DNA of 6,394 nt from Candidatus Omnitrophota bacterium (GCA_016177145.1 JACOVV010000154.1:1-6394), one strand, 5' to 3'; shown: positions 1 through 6,321, numbered from the stretch's first letter. Numbers and translations are program-made. The notes: generated from the letters alone by a model not told the origin.

Positions 1-935
1 CTCTCCAGCTGCTGGGCCAGCTCGCAGGCCTCTTGGAAATCATGCGTTGTTAACAACTTCAGCGCCGCTTCAGCGGAATTCATTCTGCCGGCAGCGTTGA
101 TTCTCGGTCCGATTAGGAACGCCAGATGACCAGCGTCCACTTTCTTTGTTCCCATTCTTGCCACGGAGAGGAGCGCTTTTAAACCGGCTCGCGGGCATTG
201 GTTGATTCTCTCCAAACCGGCGCGGACTAAAATCCGGTTTTCTCCAACCAAAGGTCCCATATCGGCAACGGTCCCGGCGGCTGCCAATTCCAGGTACTCA
301 AAAACCTCCCTCCCCAGCAAAGCCCAAGCGACCTTAAAAGCGAGCCCCGCCGCCGTCATCTGTTTGAAGGAAGAGGGGCATCCCTCCTGAAGCGGGTTAA
401 TGACAACGGCCTCATGAGGCCATTTTTCTTTCTGGGGCTCATGGTGGTCAACGACAATGACTTCTATCCCCTGACTTGCGGCGTATTGAATCTCTTCCTT
501 GGCCGTAACGCCGCTGTCCACAGTAATGAGCAATTGAACCCCATCCGCGGCGGCCTGCTGTATCCCTGACAGATTCAGTCCGTAGCCGTCATGGATCCTG
601 TGAGGGATATAGGCATTGACGATCCCTTTCATCTTCTTGAGGGTTAAGAAAAGAATCGAAGCGCCGGTGGTCCCGTCAACATCGTAATCCCCCCAGATGA
701 GAATTTTTTCTTTGCCGGTGATGGCTTGTTTCAACCGGCTTACCACCCGATCCATATTCTTGATGCGCCAGGGAGATTCCAAATCCAGAAGCGTTCCGTG
801 AAGAAAACCGTGCGCCTGCTGAGAAGTAGTGATGCCGCGGTTGGCAAGAATGAGTGAAAGGAGGGGTGAAATACGAAGAGCTTTCTGAAGGGAGTCCACC
901 GGACGTCCCCCTTTGACTGTCCATCGTCTCTGCAC
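1..935 (-). CDS. recJ: Single-stranded-DNA-specific exonuclease RecJ, N-terminal 311 residues (3' end outside window)
   Basis: RecJ degrades single-stranded DNA 5' to 3' in recombination and mismatch or base-excision repair, using a two-metal DHH active site in the cytoplasm. The minus-strand translation runs without interruption to the window edge. It shows the family motifs in order: GDYDVDG at residues 82-88 (motif I), TVDSG at 138-142 (motif II), VVDHHEP at 161-167 (the DHH triad), AAAGTVADMGPL at 218-229 (motif IV) and GPRINAAGRM at 276-285, just before the DHHA1/core-linker part. The early NRGITT (32-37) and a Trp near the N-terminus also fit the family. Full-length RecJ is usually about 560-600 residues, so the C-terminal half is missing only because the window ends. 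No in-frame ATG precedes the conserved region. The GTG at 933-935 is preferred because a G-run lies 5 nt upstream; GTG at 939-941 and TTG at 945-947 are alternatives. It is last of the six genes seen here, 17 nt after the isomerase stop, and probably translated from the same message. Confidence 0.95.
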   Translation of the reverse strand, partial: MQRRWTVKGGRPVDSLQKALRISPLLSLILANRGITTSQQAHGFLHGTLLDLESPWRIKNMDRVVSRLKQAITGKEKILIWGDYDVDGTTGASILFLTLKKMKGIVNAYIPHRIHDGYGLNLSGIQQAAADGVQLLITVDSGVTAKEEIQYAASQGIEVIVVDHHEPQKEKWPHEAVVINPLQEGCPSSFKQMTAAGLAFKVAWALLGREVFEYLELAAAGTVADMGPLVGENRILVRAGLERINQCPRAGLKALLSVARMGTKKVDAGHLAFLIGPRINAAGRMNSAEAALKLLTTHDFQEACELAQQLE

Positions 936-940
936 ATGCA

Positions 941-945
941 CCCCC
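941..945 (-). promoter_or_regulatory. Possible ribosome binding site for recJ (G-run)
   Basis: On the minus strand five consecutive G residues lie 5 nt before the GTG at 935. This is the only purine-rich stretch in the short gap after the isomerase stop codon, so it favours GTG-935 over the GTG at 941, which it partly overlaps, and over the TTG at 947. It is not a canonical AGGAGG, so the assignment is tentative. Confidence 0.35.
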
Positions 946-952
946 AATTCCG

Positions 953-1573
953 TTATCGCGTGTCCGCTTGCTGCAAGGCGTGCCTTAGAAAATGGTTCAA
1001 AATCAGATGGATATCCTCCACCGGACCGTATTCGCCGGTAGGTGTCTCGACATGCACCACAATATCACAAATCTTTTTGAGTCTGCCGCCGTCAAACCCG
1101 ACCATTCCTACGACAGTTCCTCCCTGTTTCTTGAACCATTCCGCGGCAATCACCACATTAGGAGAATTACCGCTCGCTGAAATGGCCACTAATTTATCCC
1201 CCGGTCTGTAGTGAATTTTAAGCTGGCTGACAAACACGTTTTGATATCCGTTGTCATTGGCAACCGCCGTCATGACCGCCACATTATCGGTCAGAGCCAT
1301 TGCCCGTATCGCCGGCCGCCCGGCATCCTGGGCGGCGACCCCGATACCGATATCGTTAGCCATGTGAGAAGCGGTTGCCGCCGACCCGCCGTTGCCGATC
1401 AAAAAAACCGTGCTCTGGCGCTGGCGAGCTTCTTTGAGTTGTTCAACAAAATCGGCGACCGCCTGAGTGTCCAGTTGCTTTAACAAATGAGCGACGTAAT
1501 CAAAATAGCCCCGCGCCAGCTGCCGGGTATTTCCCGCTTTTGTCGTGTCTGGGGAGATGTTAGGTGAGGTCAT
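953..1573 (-). CDS. SIS-domain sugar-phosphate isomerase, GmhA (sedoheptulose-7-phosphate isomerase)-like
   Basis: This is a 206-residue single SIS-domain protein, close in length to GmhA (about 192). GmhA converts sedoheptulose 7-phosphate to D-glycero-D-manno-heptose 7-phosphate, the first step of ADP-heptose synthesis. Visible hallmarks are IGNGGSAATASHMAND (59-74), the phosphate-binding ISASGNS (131-137), and EDIHLILNH (186-194). Placed against E. coli GmhA from memory, the zinc ligands His61 and His180 match His70 and His194. Glu65 matches Asp74 and Gln172 matches Glu186, so two of the four metal or catalytic positions are substituted. The sugar product is therefore uncertain: it may be a related isomerase acting on another phosphosugar. 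A non-catalytic DiaA-like role is less likely because both histidines remain. Its ATG overlaps the TGA of the upstream oxidoreductase (ATGA), with a strong AGGGAGG site inside that gene, so the two are very probably translationally coupled and work in one pathway. Confidence 0.85.
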   Translation of the reverse strand: MTSPNISPDTTKAGNTRQLARGYFDYVAHLLKQLDTQAVADFVEQLKEARQRQSTVFLIGNGGSAATASHMANDIGIGVAAQDAGRPAIRAMALTDNVAVMTAVANDNGYQNVFVSQLKIHYRPGDKLVAISASGNSPNVVIAAEWFKKQGGTVVGMVGFDGGRLKKICDIVVHVETPTGEYGPVEDIHLILNHFLRHALQQADTR

Positions 1574-2649
1574 TTTATCCCTCCCTGCCAGGATAATTTG
1601 GGTTCGTTCGGGTTTTGAATATTGTATGCCTGCCGCCAGACAGTGTCCGCGTAATAAATCTGATACACGAGTCTCATTGTCTCCAGGGCATCCCGGCTAT
1701 TTCCTGAGTCAATGCTCTTTCCGTTGATAACGGCATCGGCAAATTCATAGATTTCATCCCGCCAGGAATTGTCTTCTAAATAGGTAATTGTCTGTTCGGA
1801 GACTGTGCCGGTGTCCGATTCGCTTCTTTTGCCGATGGTGAGCTCTTCTTCCCCATAACTTTTGGAACCGGAGAGGATGCCGCGGAGCTCCAAGTATCCT
1901 TCATTGAGAGCGATGTCCATATGAAACCGGTGCTGCCATTGGGTCGCGCTGGAATGAAGCATGGCAATCCGGCCTTGCGCGTCCTTCATCAAGGCGAAAG
2001 CGTTGTCTTCGACGTCATGATGCCAGTAGTCGTTGGAAACATAACTCTTCACTTCCACAAAGTCTCCGCAGAACAGCCGGATCAAATCCACCATATGAAT
2101 TCCTTGGTCGAGAAGGATCCCCCCGCCGGCGTATTTTCGCTCCGCCCGCCATCCGCCTCCAAAGGGAATGATCTTGCTTTTACCGTAAACACCACGGACA
2201 TTGACAATTTTTCCAAGTTCACCCGATTCGATGATTCTCAGCGCCTCGCGCACCGAATCGTGATAACGATGGTTAAATCCATATTTCAGCAAAAGCCCCG
2301 GATGTTTTTTCTCCGTCGCTATCACTTCTTCTACTTCTTCCATGTTTCTTCCAGGGGGTTTCTCGCAGAATACATGGAGCCCGCGGCTTAAGCCGGCCAC
2401 GGTTACCTCCGCCGCCAGATCATTGGACAAACAGACGAAAAGAATATCCAGGGGTTCCTCAAGAAGTTTATGATAATTATCGTGATAGATGACGCCGTCG
2501 CTCATCACCCCTGAGCCGTCCATTTTTTGTTCGCAGATGGCAGTTGCTTTTAACCGGGGATGCTGGTCGATATAATAACGCCGGCGTTTGCCGACGACAC
2601 CGTACCCCGCGATTCCAACGGATAGCTTCTCTTTTGCGGCTATAGGCAT
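1570..2649 (-). CDS. Gfo/Idh/MocA-family NAD(P)-dependent oxidoreductase
   Basis: This 359-residue protein is typical in length and layout for the Gfo/Idh/MocA family, which oxidises or reduces a hydroxyl of a sugar, inositol or nucleotide-sugar with NAD(P). The N-terminal Rossmann fold shows GYGVVG at residues 15-20 (GxGxxG). The family EKP motif is at 96-98, with Lys97 the expected catalytic lysine. The C-terminal substrate domain has the GGGILLDQGIHMVDL stretch at 175-189, with Asp181 and His185 where the family places its catalytic Asp and His. No signal peptide or membrane segment is seen, so it should be cytoplasmic. The ATG at 2649 is chosen because GGAAG/GAAG lies 7-10 nt upstream. 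An in-frame TTG at 2691 would add 14 Trp/Arg-rich residues drawn from overlap with secDF and is not convincing. The start is only 4 nt from the secDF stop, and the end overlaps the isomerase start. The substrate cannot be read from sequence; the neighbouring isomerase suggests a phosphosugar or surface-sugar pathway. Confidence 0.9.
   Translation of the reverse strand: MPIAAKEKLSVGIAGYGVVGKRRRYYIDQHPRLKATAICEQKMDGSGVMSDGVIYHDNYHKLLEEPLDILFVCLSNDLAAEVTVAGLSRGLHVFCEKPPGRNMEEVEEVIATEKKHPGLLLKYGFNHRYHDSVREALRIIESGELGKIVNVRGVYGKSKIIPFGGGWRAERKYAGGGILLDQGIHMVDLIRLFCGDFVEVKSYVSNDYWHHDVEDNAFALMKDAQGRIAMLHSSATQWQHRFHMDIALNEGYLELRGILSGSKSYGEEELTIGKRSESDTGTVSEQTITYLEDNSWRDEIYEFADAVINGKSIDSGNSRDALETMRLVYQIYYADTVWRQAYNIQNPNEPKLSWQGGIK
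1579..1586 (-). promoter_or_regulatory. Ribosome binding site of the SIS isomerase, inside the oxidoreductase gene
   Basis: The minus strand reads AGGGAGGG ending 5 nt before the isomerase ATG. It lies in the last codons of the oxidoreductase (Gln-Gly-Gly region), which together with the ATGA overlap points to coupled translation and fixes the isomerase start at 1573. Confidence 0.8.
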
Positions 2650-2653
2650 TTGA

Positions 2654-4810
2654 TCACTTCTTCCAACCCACCAGTAACGGACTCGCCACAAAAATCGTGG
2701 AGTAACTTCCGGAAATCAACCCAATCACCATGGCGAAGGCAAAATCGTTAATAACTTCTCCGCCGAGGAAATAAAGCGTTAAGACCACCAGAAAAACCGT
2801 CAATGACGTCAGGAGGGTCCGGCTCATTGTCTGATTGACGCTGAGATTCACTAAATCCTTGAAGCTCAGTTTCTTCAAGAGACGCATATTCTCCCGTATT
2901 CTGTCAAAGATAACAATGGTATCGTTGATGGAATAACCCGCGACCGTCAGGACCGCGGCGATCACCGTGACGGAAACCTCTCGCCCGCTGAATGAAACCG
3001 CGCCTATCGTCACCAGCACGTCATGCAGGAGCGCGATAATAGCGGCGATCGCGAAGCGCCATTCGAAACGAAAACCGACATAAGCGCAAATACCGAACAG
3101 CGATAACATTAACGCCAAGAGAGCGTTCCGTTTCAACTCATTGCTGACGACCGGACCGATGTTCTCCACCATCAGGACGTCAATCTTCCGGTCGGGAAAG
3201 GCCTTTAGAAGTTTGTCATGGATTTTTTCAAAAGATCCTTTGGCCGTCCTAATCAAGAGATGCTGGTCATCCCCCACCTGCTGGATGGTTGCGTTTCCCA
3301 GGCCGATCTCGGCCAACGTGTTCCTGATCTGATCCACAGGAACAACAGGCTCAAAATAAAATTCTTGAACAGCCCCGCCTGAGAATTCGACGGATAAGTT
3401 TTTTTCTCCCCTGGCGACAAAAAATACCATTCCCGCCGCCACCACCGCCAGCGACACTCCATAAAAAACTTTTCGCAGGCGTATATAATCTATTTTCGGC
3501 TCGCTAATCAACTGAAGCATCGTCAATCGAGTCAAGTTTCCCGATGACAAAGCCAAGTCAAAAAGAACTCTTGTTACCACCAACGCCGTAAACATGCTCG
3601 AGAAAAGACCGATCGTGAGCGTGATGGCGAAACCACGAACAGGCCCTGTCCCCAGCCAGAAAAGAATCAAAGCGGAGACGAGTGTTGTCACGTTGGAATC
3701 AAAGATCGCCCAAAAGACCCGTTTATACCCGTTGTCAACGGCCCCCTGCAGGCTTCTTCCCAGTTTCAGTTCTTCGCGGATGCGTTCGTAAATTAGAACG
3801 TTAGCGTCCACCGCCATACCGATGGTCAGAATGATACCCGCGATACCCGGCAGGGTGAGCGTCGCCCCAAAAGCGGCCAGCGCTCCTAAGATAACAACAA
3901 GATTTAGCAGTAAAGCAATATCTGCCAGCAAGCCACAGAATAGATAATAAACAGCCATGAAAATAACCACCAAAACGCCGCCGATGAGTGTCGCCTGGAT
4001 CCCATGCTGGATCGAATCACTCCCTAAAGCCGGTCCCACGGTCCTCTCCTCTTCAACGACCAGAGGGGCCGGCAGAGCCCCTGAACGAAGCACAATGGAT
4101 AAGTCGGAAGCGGTCTCTACCGTGAAATTTCCGGTAATCTGAGCATTCCCTGACGGGATCGGCTCATTAATGACAGGAGCCGATCGAATTTTTCCGTCCA
4201 GAACAATCGCCAGACGCCGTCCGACGTTGGCGGCGGTCACGGCGGCAAACAGTTTGGCTCCTTCGCCGTCAATTTCAATGCCGACGTAGGGTTCGTTAAA
4301 TCTGGAGGAATCGAAGGCCAGCCGCGCGTCTACTAATTTCTCCCCCGTTAAAGCCGCTTCTTTTTGAAGAAGGAGAGGAATTTTTTCGTCGTAAAGGAGT
4401 TCGTACCCCTCTGGAATTGTCCCAGCGAGGGCTTGTTGGAGCAACGCGGAATCATTGGAGACCACTTTGAATTCCAAGTGAGCCGTCTGACCGATTAATT
4501 CAAGAGCCCGCTGGCGGTCGGTCACCCCCGGGAGTTGGATTAGAATACGATCCTCCCCCTGCTGTTGGATCGAAGGTTCTTTCACGCCAAACTCATCAAT
4601 TCGGTTCCGGATCACCTCCAGCGCTCTTTCGGCGGCATCCGCCCGCCCCTTTTCAGGAATATCGGTCGTGTCGACCCGCAAGACTAAATGCATCCCTCCC
4701 TGGAGATCCAATCCCAGCTGAATTTTTTCGTTCAGAGGCCACGCTTGCCAGACAGAAAAACCGACAACCGCTATGACTAGAAGAACCCGCCATTTTAGAT
4801 TTCGATACAT
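2654..4810 (-). CDS. secDF: Fused protein-export membrane protein SecDF
   Basis: SecDF uses the proton gradient to help pull exported proteins out of the SecYEG channel. This is a single 718-residue chain, close to the fused Thermus protein (about 735). The SecD half has a first membrane helix at about 8-25, the GLDLQGGMHLVL motif at 33-44, a periplasmic P1 region to about 265, and five helices between about 270 and 417. The SecF half begins near 435 with a helix at 447-465, the SVEFSGGA motif at 473-480, a smaller periplasmic region to about 560, and five helices to about 713. Charged residues match those of the Thermus proton path as I recall them: Arg242 (LRSGALP), Asp335 (GMAVDANVLIYERIREE), Asp630 (GYSINDTIVIFDRIRE) and Arg664 (MSRTLLTSL). 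It should therefore be an active transporter-type motor. The SecF Gly-Gly motif has Glu where Asp is usual. The ATG at 4810 has GAGGAG 5 nt upstream, and the gene follows yajC by 21 nt. Confidence 0.97.
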   Translation of the reverse strand: MYRNLKWRVLLVIAVVGFSVWQAWPLNEKIQLGLDLQGGMHLVLRVDTTDIPEKGRADAAERALEVIRNRIDEFGVKEPSIQQQGEDRILIQLPGVTDRQRALELIGQTAHLEFKVVSNDSALLQQALAGTIPEGYELLYDEKIPLLLQKEAALTGEKLVDARLAFDSSRFNEPYVGIEIDGEGAKLFAAVTAANVGRRLAIVLDGKIRSAPVINEPIPSGNAQITGNFTVETASDLSIVLRSGALPAPLVVEEERTVGPALGSDSIQHGIQATLIGGVLVVIFMAVYYLFCGLLADIALLLNLVVILGALAAFGATLTLPGIAGIILTIGMAVDANVLIYERIREELKLGRSLQGAVDNGYKRVFWAIFDSNVTTLVSALILFWLGTGPVRGFAITLTIGLFSSMFTALVVTRVLFDLALSSGNLTRLTMLQLISEPKIDYIRLRKVFYGVSLAVVAAGMVFFVARGEKNLSVEFSGGAVQEFYFEPVVPVDQIRNTLAEIGLGNATIQQVGDDQHLLIRTAKGSFEKIHDKLLKAFPDRKIDVLMVENIGPVVSNELKRNALLALMLSLFGICAYVGFRFEWRFAIAAIIALLHDVLVTIGAVSFSGREVSVTVIAAVLTVAGYSINDTIVIFDRIRENMRLLKKLSFKDLVNLSVNQTMSRTLLTSLTVFLVVLTLYFLGGEVINDFAFAMVIGLISGSYSTIFVASPLLVGWKK
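2657..2664 (-). promoter_or_regulatory. Ribosome binding site of the oxidoreductase, embedded in the secDF C-terminus
   Basis: GGAAGAAG on the minus strand encodes the end of the final Trp-Lys-Lys of SecDF and also serves as a Shine-Dalgarno site 7-10 nt before the ATG at 2649. This decides the start of the oxidoreductase against the TTG at 2691. Confidence 0.65.
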
Positions 4811-4815
4811 AAAAT

Positions 4816-4821
4816 CTCCTC
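4816..4821 (-). promoter_or_regulatory. Ribosome binding site of secDF
   Basis: GAGGAG on the minus strand sits 5 nt before the ATG at 4810, within the 21-nt gap after yajC. It supports this start and suggests strong independent initiation on the shared message. Confidence 0.8.
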
Positions 4822-4831
4822 TATGGGTACG

Positions 4832-5113
4832 CTAATTTTTTTTCCTGCTCGCAATCGCCGATTTTTGAATTTCGATCTTCACGTTATCGGCGATCCGAAG
4901 GAGCACCGTGTCATCCTTGATACCGACAATGGTACCATGAATCCCGCTGGATGTAACTATTTCGTCATTTTTATCTAATCCTTTCAGCATTCCCTCATGC
5001 TCTTTCCGCGTTTTCTGTTGAGGACGAATCACCAGGAAATAAAAAACGGCAAAGACAAAAATCAGTGGAACGATATTGGCGATCATGACCGCCGTTTGGT
5101 TGGTTTCAGACAT
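4832..5113 (-). CDS. yajC: Preprotein translocase accessory subunit YajC
   Basis: YajC is a small single-pass inner-membrane protein that associates with SecD and SecF in the holo-translocon. The 93-residue product has a short polar N-terminus, one membrane helix at about 10-28 and the family signature VIRPQQKTRKEHEGML at 28-43. It ends in a cytoplasmic beta-rich domain with GDEIVT-like and GIHGTIVGI segments (49-65). The length is normal for the family (about 85-115). An in-frame GTG at 5149 lies inside tgt and would add 12 residues. The ATG at 5113 is preferred because GAGGAGG lies 6 nt upstream and it gives the usual short N-terminus. It sits between tgt (16 nt away) and secDF (21 nt away), the conserved order in many bacteria. 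The last two lysines and Asn are encoded by a run of eight A residues, which should be harmless this close to the stop. Confidence 0.96.
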   Translation of the reverse strand: MSETNQTAVMIANIVPLIFVFAVFYFLVIRPQQKTRKEHEGMLKGLDKNDEIVTSSGIHGTIVGIKDDTVLLRIADNVKIEIQKSAIASRKKN

Positions 5114-5119
5114 GGATAA

Positions 5120-5126
5120 CCTCCTC
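5120..5126 (-). promoter_or_regulatory. Ribosome binding site of yajC
   Basis: GAGGAGG on the minus strand lies 6 nt before the yajC ATG at 5113 and begins 3 nt after the tgt stop codon. It decides the yajC start, and it is the sequence immediately adjoining the REP-derived tail of tgt. Confidence 0.85.
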
Positions 5127-5129
5127 GAT

Positions 5130-6305
5130 TCACACAGGCAGGGACGCACCTATGCGTGCGCCCTTCCCATGGTTGGACAGACACATAGGTCTGCCCCTAC
5201 GTTTTCTAAATTCCCCGAAGATCCCCTTTGCAATCGCTTCACGGACATCACTCATCAATCTCATGTAAAAATAAACGTTATGAAAAGAGACCATCCTTAG
5301 CCCTAAAATTTCTCTTCCCTTAATCAAGAATCTTAAGTAAGCACGGCTAAAGGACTGACACGCACCACAGTGACATTCTGGATCCAACGGCAGAGTATCT
5401 TTAGCATAACGCGCATCTCTTAAAGAGATCATTCCTCCCGAGGTGAAAGCGTATCCATAGCGGCCATACCTGGTCGGCAGGACGCAGTCGAACAAGTCAA
5501 TTCCCTGAGAAACGGCTTCCAGGATATCCTCCGGCGTTCCTATCCCCATTAAATATCGAGGTTGATTTATAGGTAATTTGGGAGCGGTAAAAGCCGCGAT
5601 TTCATAACCCAATTCTTTAGGTTCGCCGACACTCAAGCCCCCGATAGCAAAACCATCGAATGGCAAACTGGTTATCTCCACCGCTGAACGTTCTCTCAAT
5701 TCTTGGGACATGCCGCCTTGGATGATTCCGAAATGCAATGTAGGGGCGGGTTTCAAACCCTCCCCTACATCAAAATTCCGTCTAAAATAATCAACCGACC
5801 TTTTCGCCCACGCGGTTGTCCGTTCCACCGACTTCTCGATCTCTTTTTCACCGGCATTGTATCCCGGACATTCATCCAGCGGCATCAGGATATCACTCCC
5901 CAGCGCTTTTTGAATATCAATCACCCGTTCCGGAGTAAAGAAATGCGTTTTCCCATCAATGTGGGATTGGAACAAAACACCGGCATCCTCTACTTTTCTC
6001 AGAGGGGCCAGACTAAAAACCTGGTATCCGCCGCTGTCGGTTAAAATCGGCCCCTCCCAGCTCATAAACCGGTGAAGCCCCCCCAATTCTTCGATAAACT
6101 TCTCACCCGGCTTGACGGCAAGATGATAAGTATTGGACAAGATAACCTGGGCTCCACATTCCTTTAGCTCCGAGGGAGTCAACGTTTTTACCGCGGCCTC
6201 AGTCCCCACCGGCATGAAGGCAGGGGTATCAATCACGCCATGCGGCGTGGTCAACCGGCCTGTCCGGGCGGAGGTTGAATTATCCTGTTTAATAATTTGA
6301 AACAT
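5130..6305 (-). CDS. tgt: Queuine/preQ1 tRNA-guanine transglycosylase Tgt, with repeat-derived loop and C-terminal tail
   Basis: Bacterial Tgt swaps guanine-34 for preQ1 in tRNAs for Asp, Asn, His and Tyr during queuosine synthesis. The 391-residue product shows the family TIM barrel: RLTTPHGVIDTPAFMPVGT (17-35), ILTDSGGYQVFSL (87-99) with Asp90 as general acid/base, and FGIIQGG (192-198). GGLSVGE (222-228) and GIDLFDCVLPTR (268-279), with Asp273 as nucleophile, follow. The zinc site is Cys311, Cys313, Cys316 and His342. The N-terminus matches the family, so the ATG at 6305 is sound, although no clear Shine-Dalgarno precedes it. Two parts are odd. Residues about 179-189, between the Ala-Lys-Arg-Ser helix (167-170) and FGIIQGG, are encoded by a 33-bp palindrome. 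The last 23 residues (369-391) are encoded by an inverted pair of REP-like hairpins. Without that tail the protein would end near Lys368, close to the usual 370-380. All catalytic and zinc residues are intact, so activity is expected. It heads the visible operon. Confidence 0.97.
   Translation of the reverse strand: MFQIIKQDNSTSARTGRLTTPHGVIDTPAFMPVGTEAAVKTLTPSELKECGAQVILSNTYHLAVKPGEKFIEELGGLHRFMSWEGPILTDSGGYQVFSLAPLRKVEDAGVLFQSHIDGKTHFFTPERVIDIQKALGSDILMPLDECPGYNAGEKEIEKSVERTTAWAKRSVDYFRRNFDVGEGLKPAPTLHFGIIQGGMSQELRERSAVEITSLPFDGFAIGGLSVGEPKELGYEIAAFTAPKLPINQPRYLMGIGTPEDILEAVSQGIDLFDCVLPTRYGRYGYAFTSGGMISLRDARYAKDTLPLDPECHCGACQSFSRAYLRFLIKGREILGLRMVSFHNVYFYMRLMSDVREAIAKGIFGEFRKRRGRPMCLSNHGKGARIGASLPV
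5138..5163 (+). repeat. REP-like hairpin A, degenerate copy, in the tgt 3' end
   Basis: On the plus strand the element begins GCAGGGAC, two changes from the GTAGGGGC tip of its relatives, and then folds. GGG (5141-5143) pairs with CCC (5161-5163), and CGCAC (5145-5149) pairs with GTGCG (5156-5160), with A5144 bulged and a 6-nt loop. It lies wholly within the last codons of tgt. It faces away from hairpin B, forming an inverted pair like a BIME unit. No T-run follows, so it is not an intrinsic terminator. Confidence 0.65.
5175..5200 (-). repeat. REP-like hairpin B, inverted partner of A, in the tgt 3' end
   Basis: Read on the minus strand it starts GTAGGGGC (5200 to 5193) and folds with CAGAC (5178-5182) against GTCTG (5189-5193). 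The A5177/C5194 pair is mismatched, GG (5175-5176) pairs with CC (5195-5196), and the loop is 6 nt. Its core shares a CATAGGT string with hairpin A in opposite orientation. The two are 11 bp apart, so 5138-5200 is one imperfect large palindrome. The join with ordinary tgt sequence is at about codon 369. Confidence 0.7.
5738..5770. repeat. 33-bp near-perfect palindrome inside tgt
   Basis: Two 16-nt arms (5738-5753 and 5755-5770) are inverted copies with one mismatch (C5747 against T5761) around a single central C. Each end carries GTAGGGG, so it resembles two REP tips back to back. It is exactly 11 codons long and open in the tgt frame, where it encodes a Gly-Leu-Lys-Pro-Ala-Pro-Thr peptide between the helix ending Ala-Lys-Arg-Ser and the FGIIQGG strand. 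From memory, GLKPAPT/GFKPAPT-type peptides from GTAGGGGC palindromes recur in other environmental bacterial genomes. Confidence 0.8.
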
Positions 6306-6321
6306 TGTTAATTTAGCATTT

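Noticed and set aside
676..937. Two minus-strand open frames overlapping the recJ N-terminus, one starting with ATG at 937
   Set aside because: Neither encodes RecJ motifs. The third frame reads unbroken from GTG-935 through all RecJ motifs, so these are out-of-frame shadows and not evidence of a frameshift.
1921..2391. Plus-strand open frame of 156 codons opposite the oxidoreductase
   Set aside because: It has no ribosome binding site and no recognisable domain, and it lies antisense to a gene with full family motifs. It is a shadow frame.
2650..2691. Extended oxidoreductase start at TTG 2691
   Set aside because: It would add a Trp/Arg-rich segment overlapping secDF with no ribosome binding site. 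The ATG at 2649 has one and gives a normal Rossmann N-terminus.
4836..4843. Eight-T run (A8 on the coding strand) at the yajC end as a programmed slippage site
   Set aside because: It lies two codons from the stop, where a slip would change only the last residues. No downstream frame extension or stem was found to support a programmed event.
5138..5200. Terminator between tgt and yajC
   Set aside because: The hairpins lie within the tgt coding region, lack a T-run, and are followed at once by the yajC ribosome binding site, so read-through is expected.
5703..6044. Plus-strand open frame of 113 codons opposite tgt
   Set aside because: It is antisense to conserved Tgt blocks and spans the palindrome. 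Its composition is unlike a real protein, and no initiation signal is seen.
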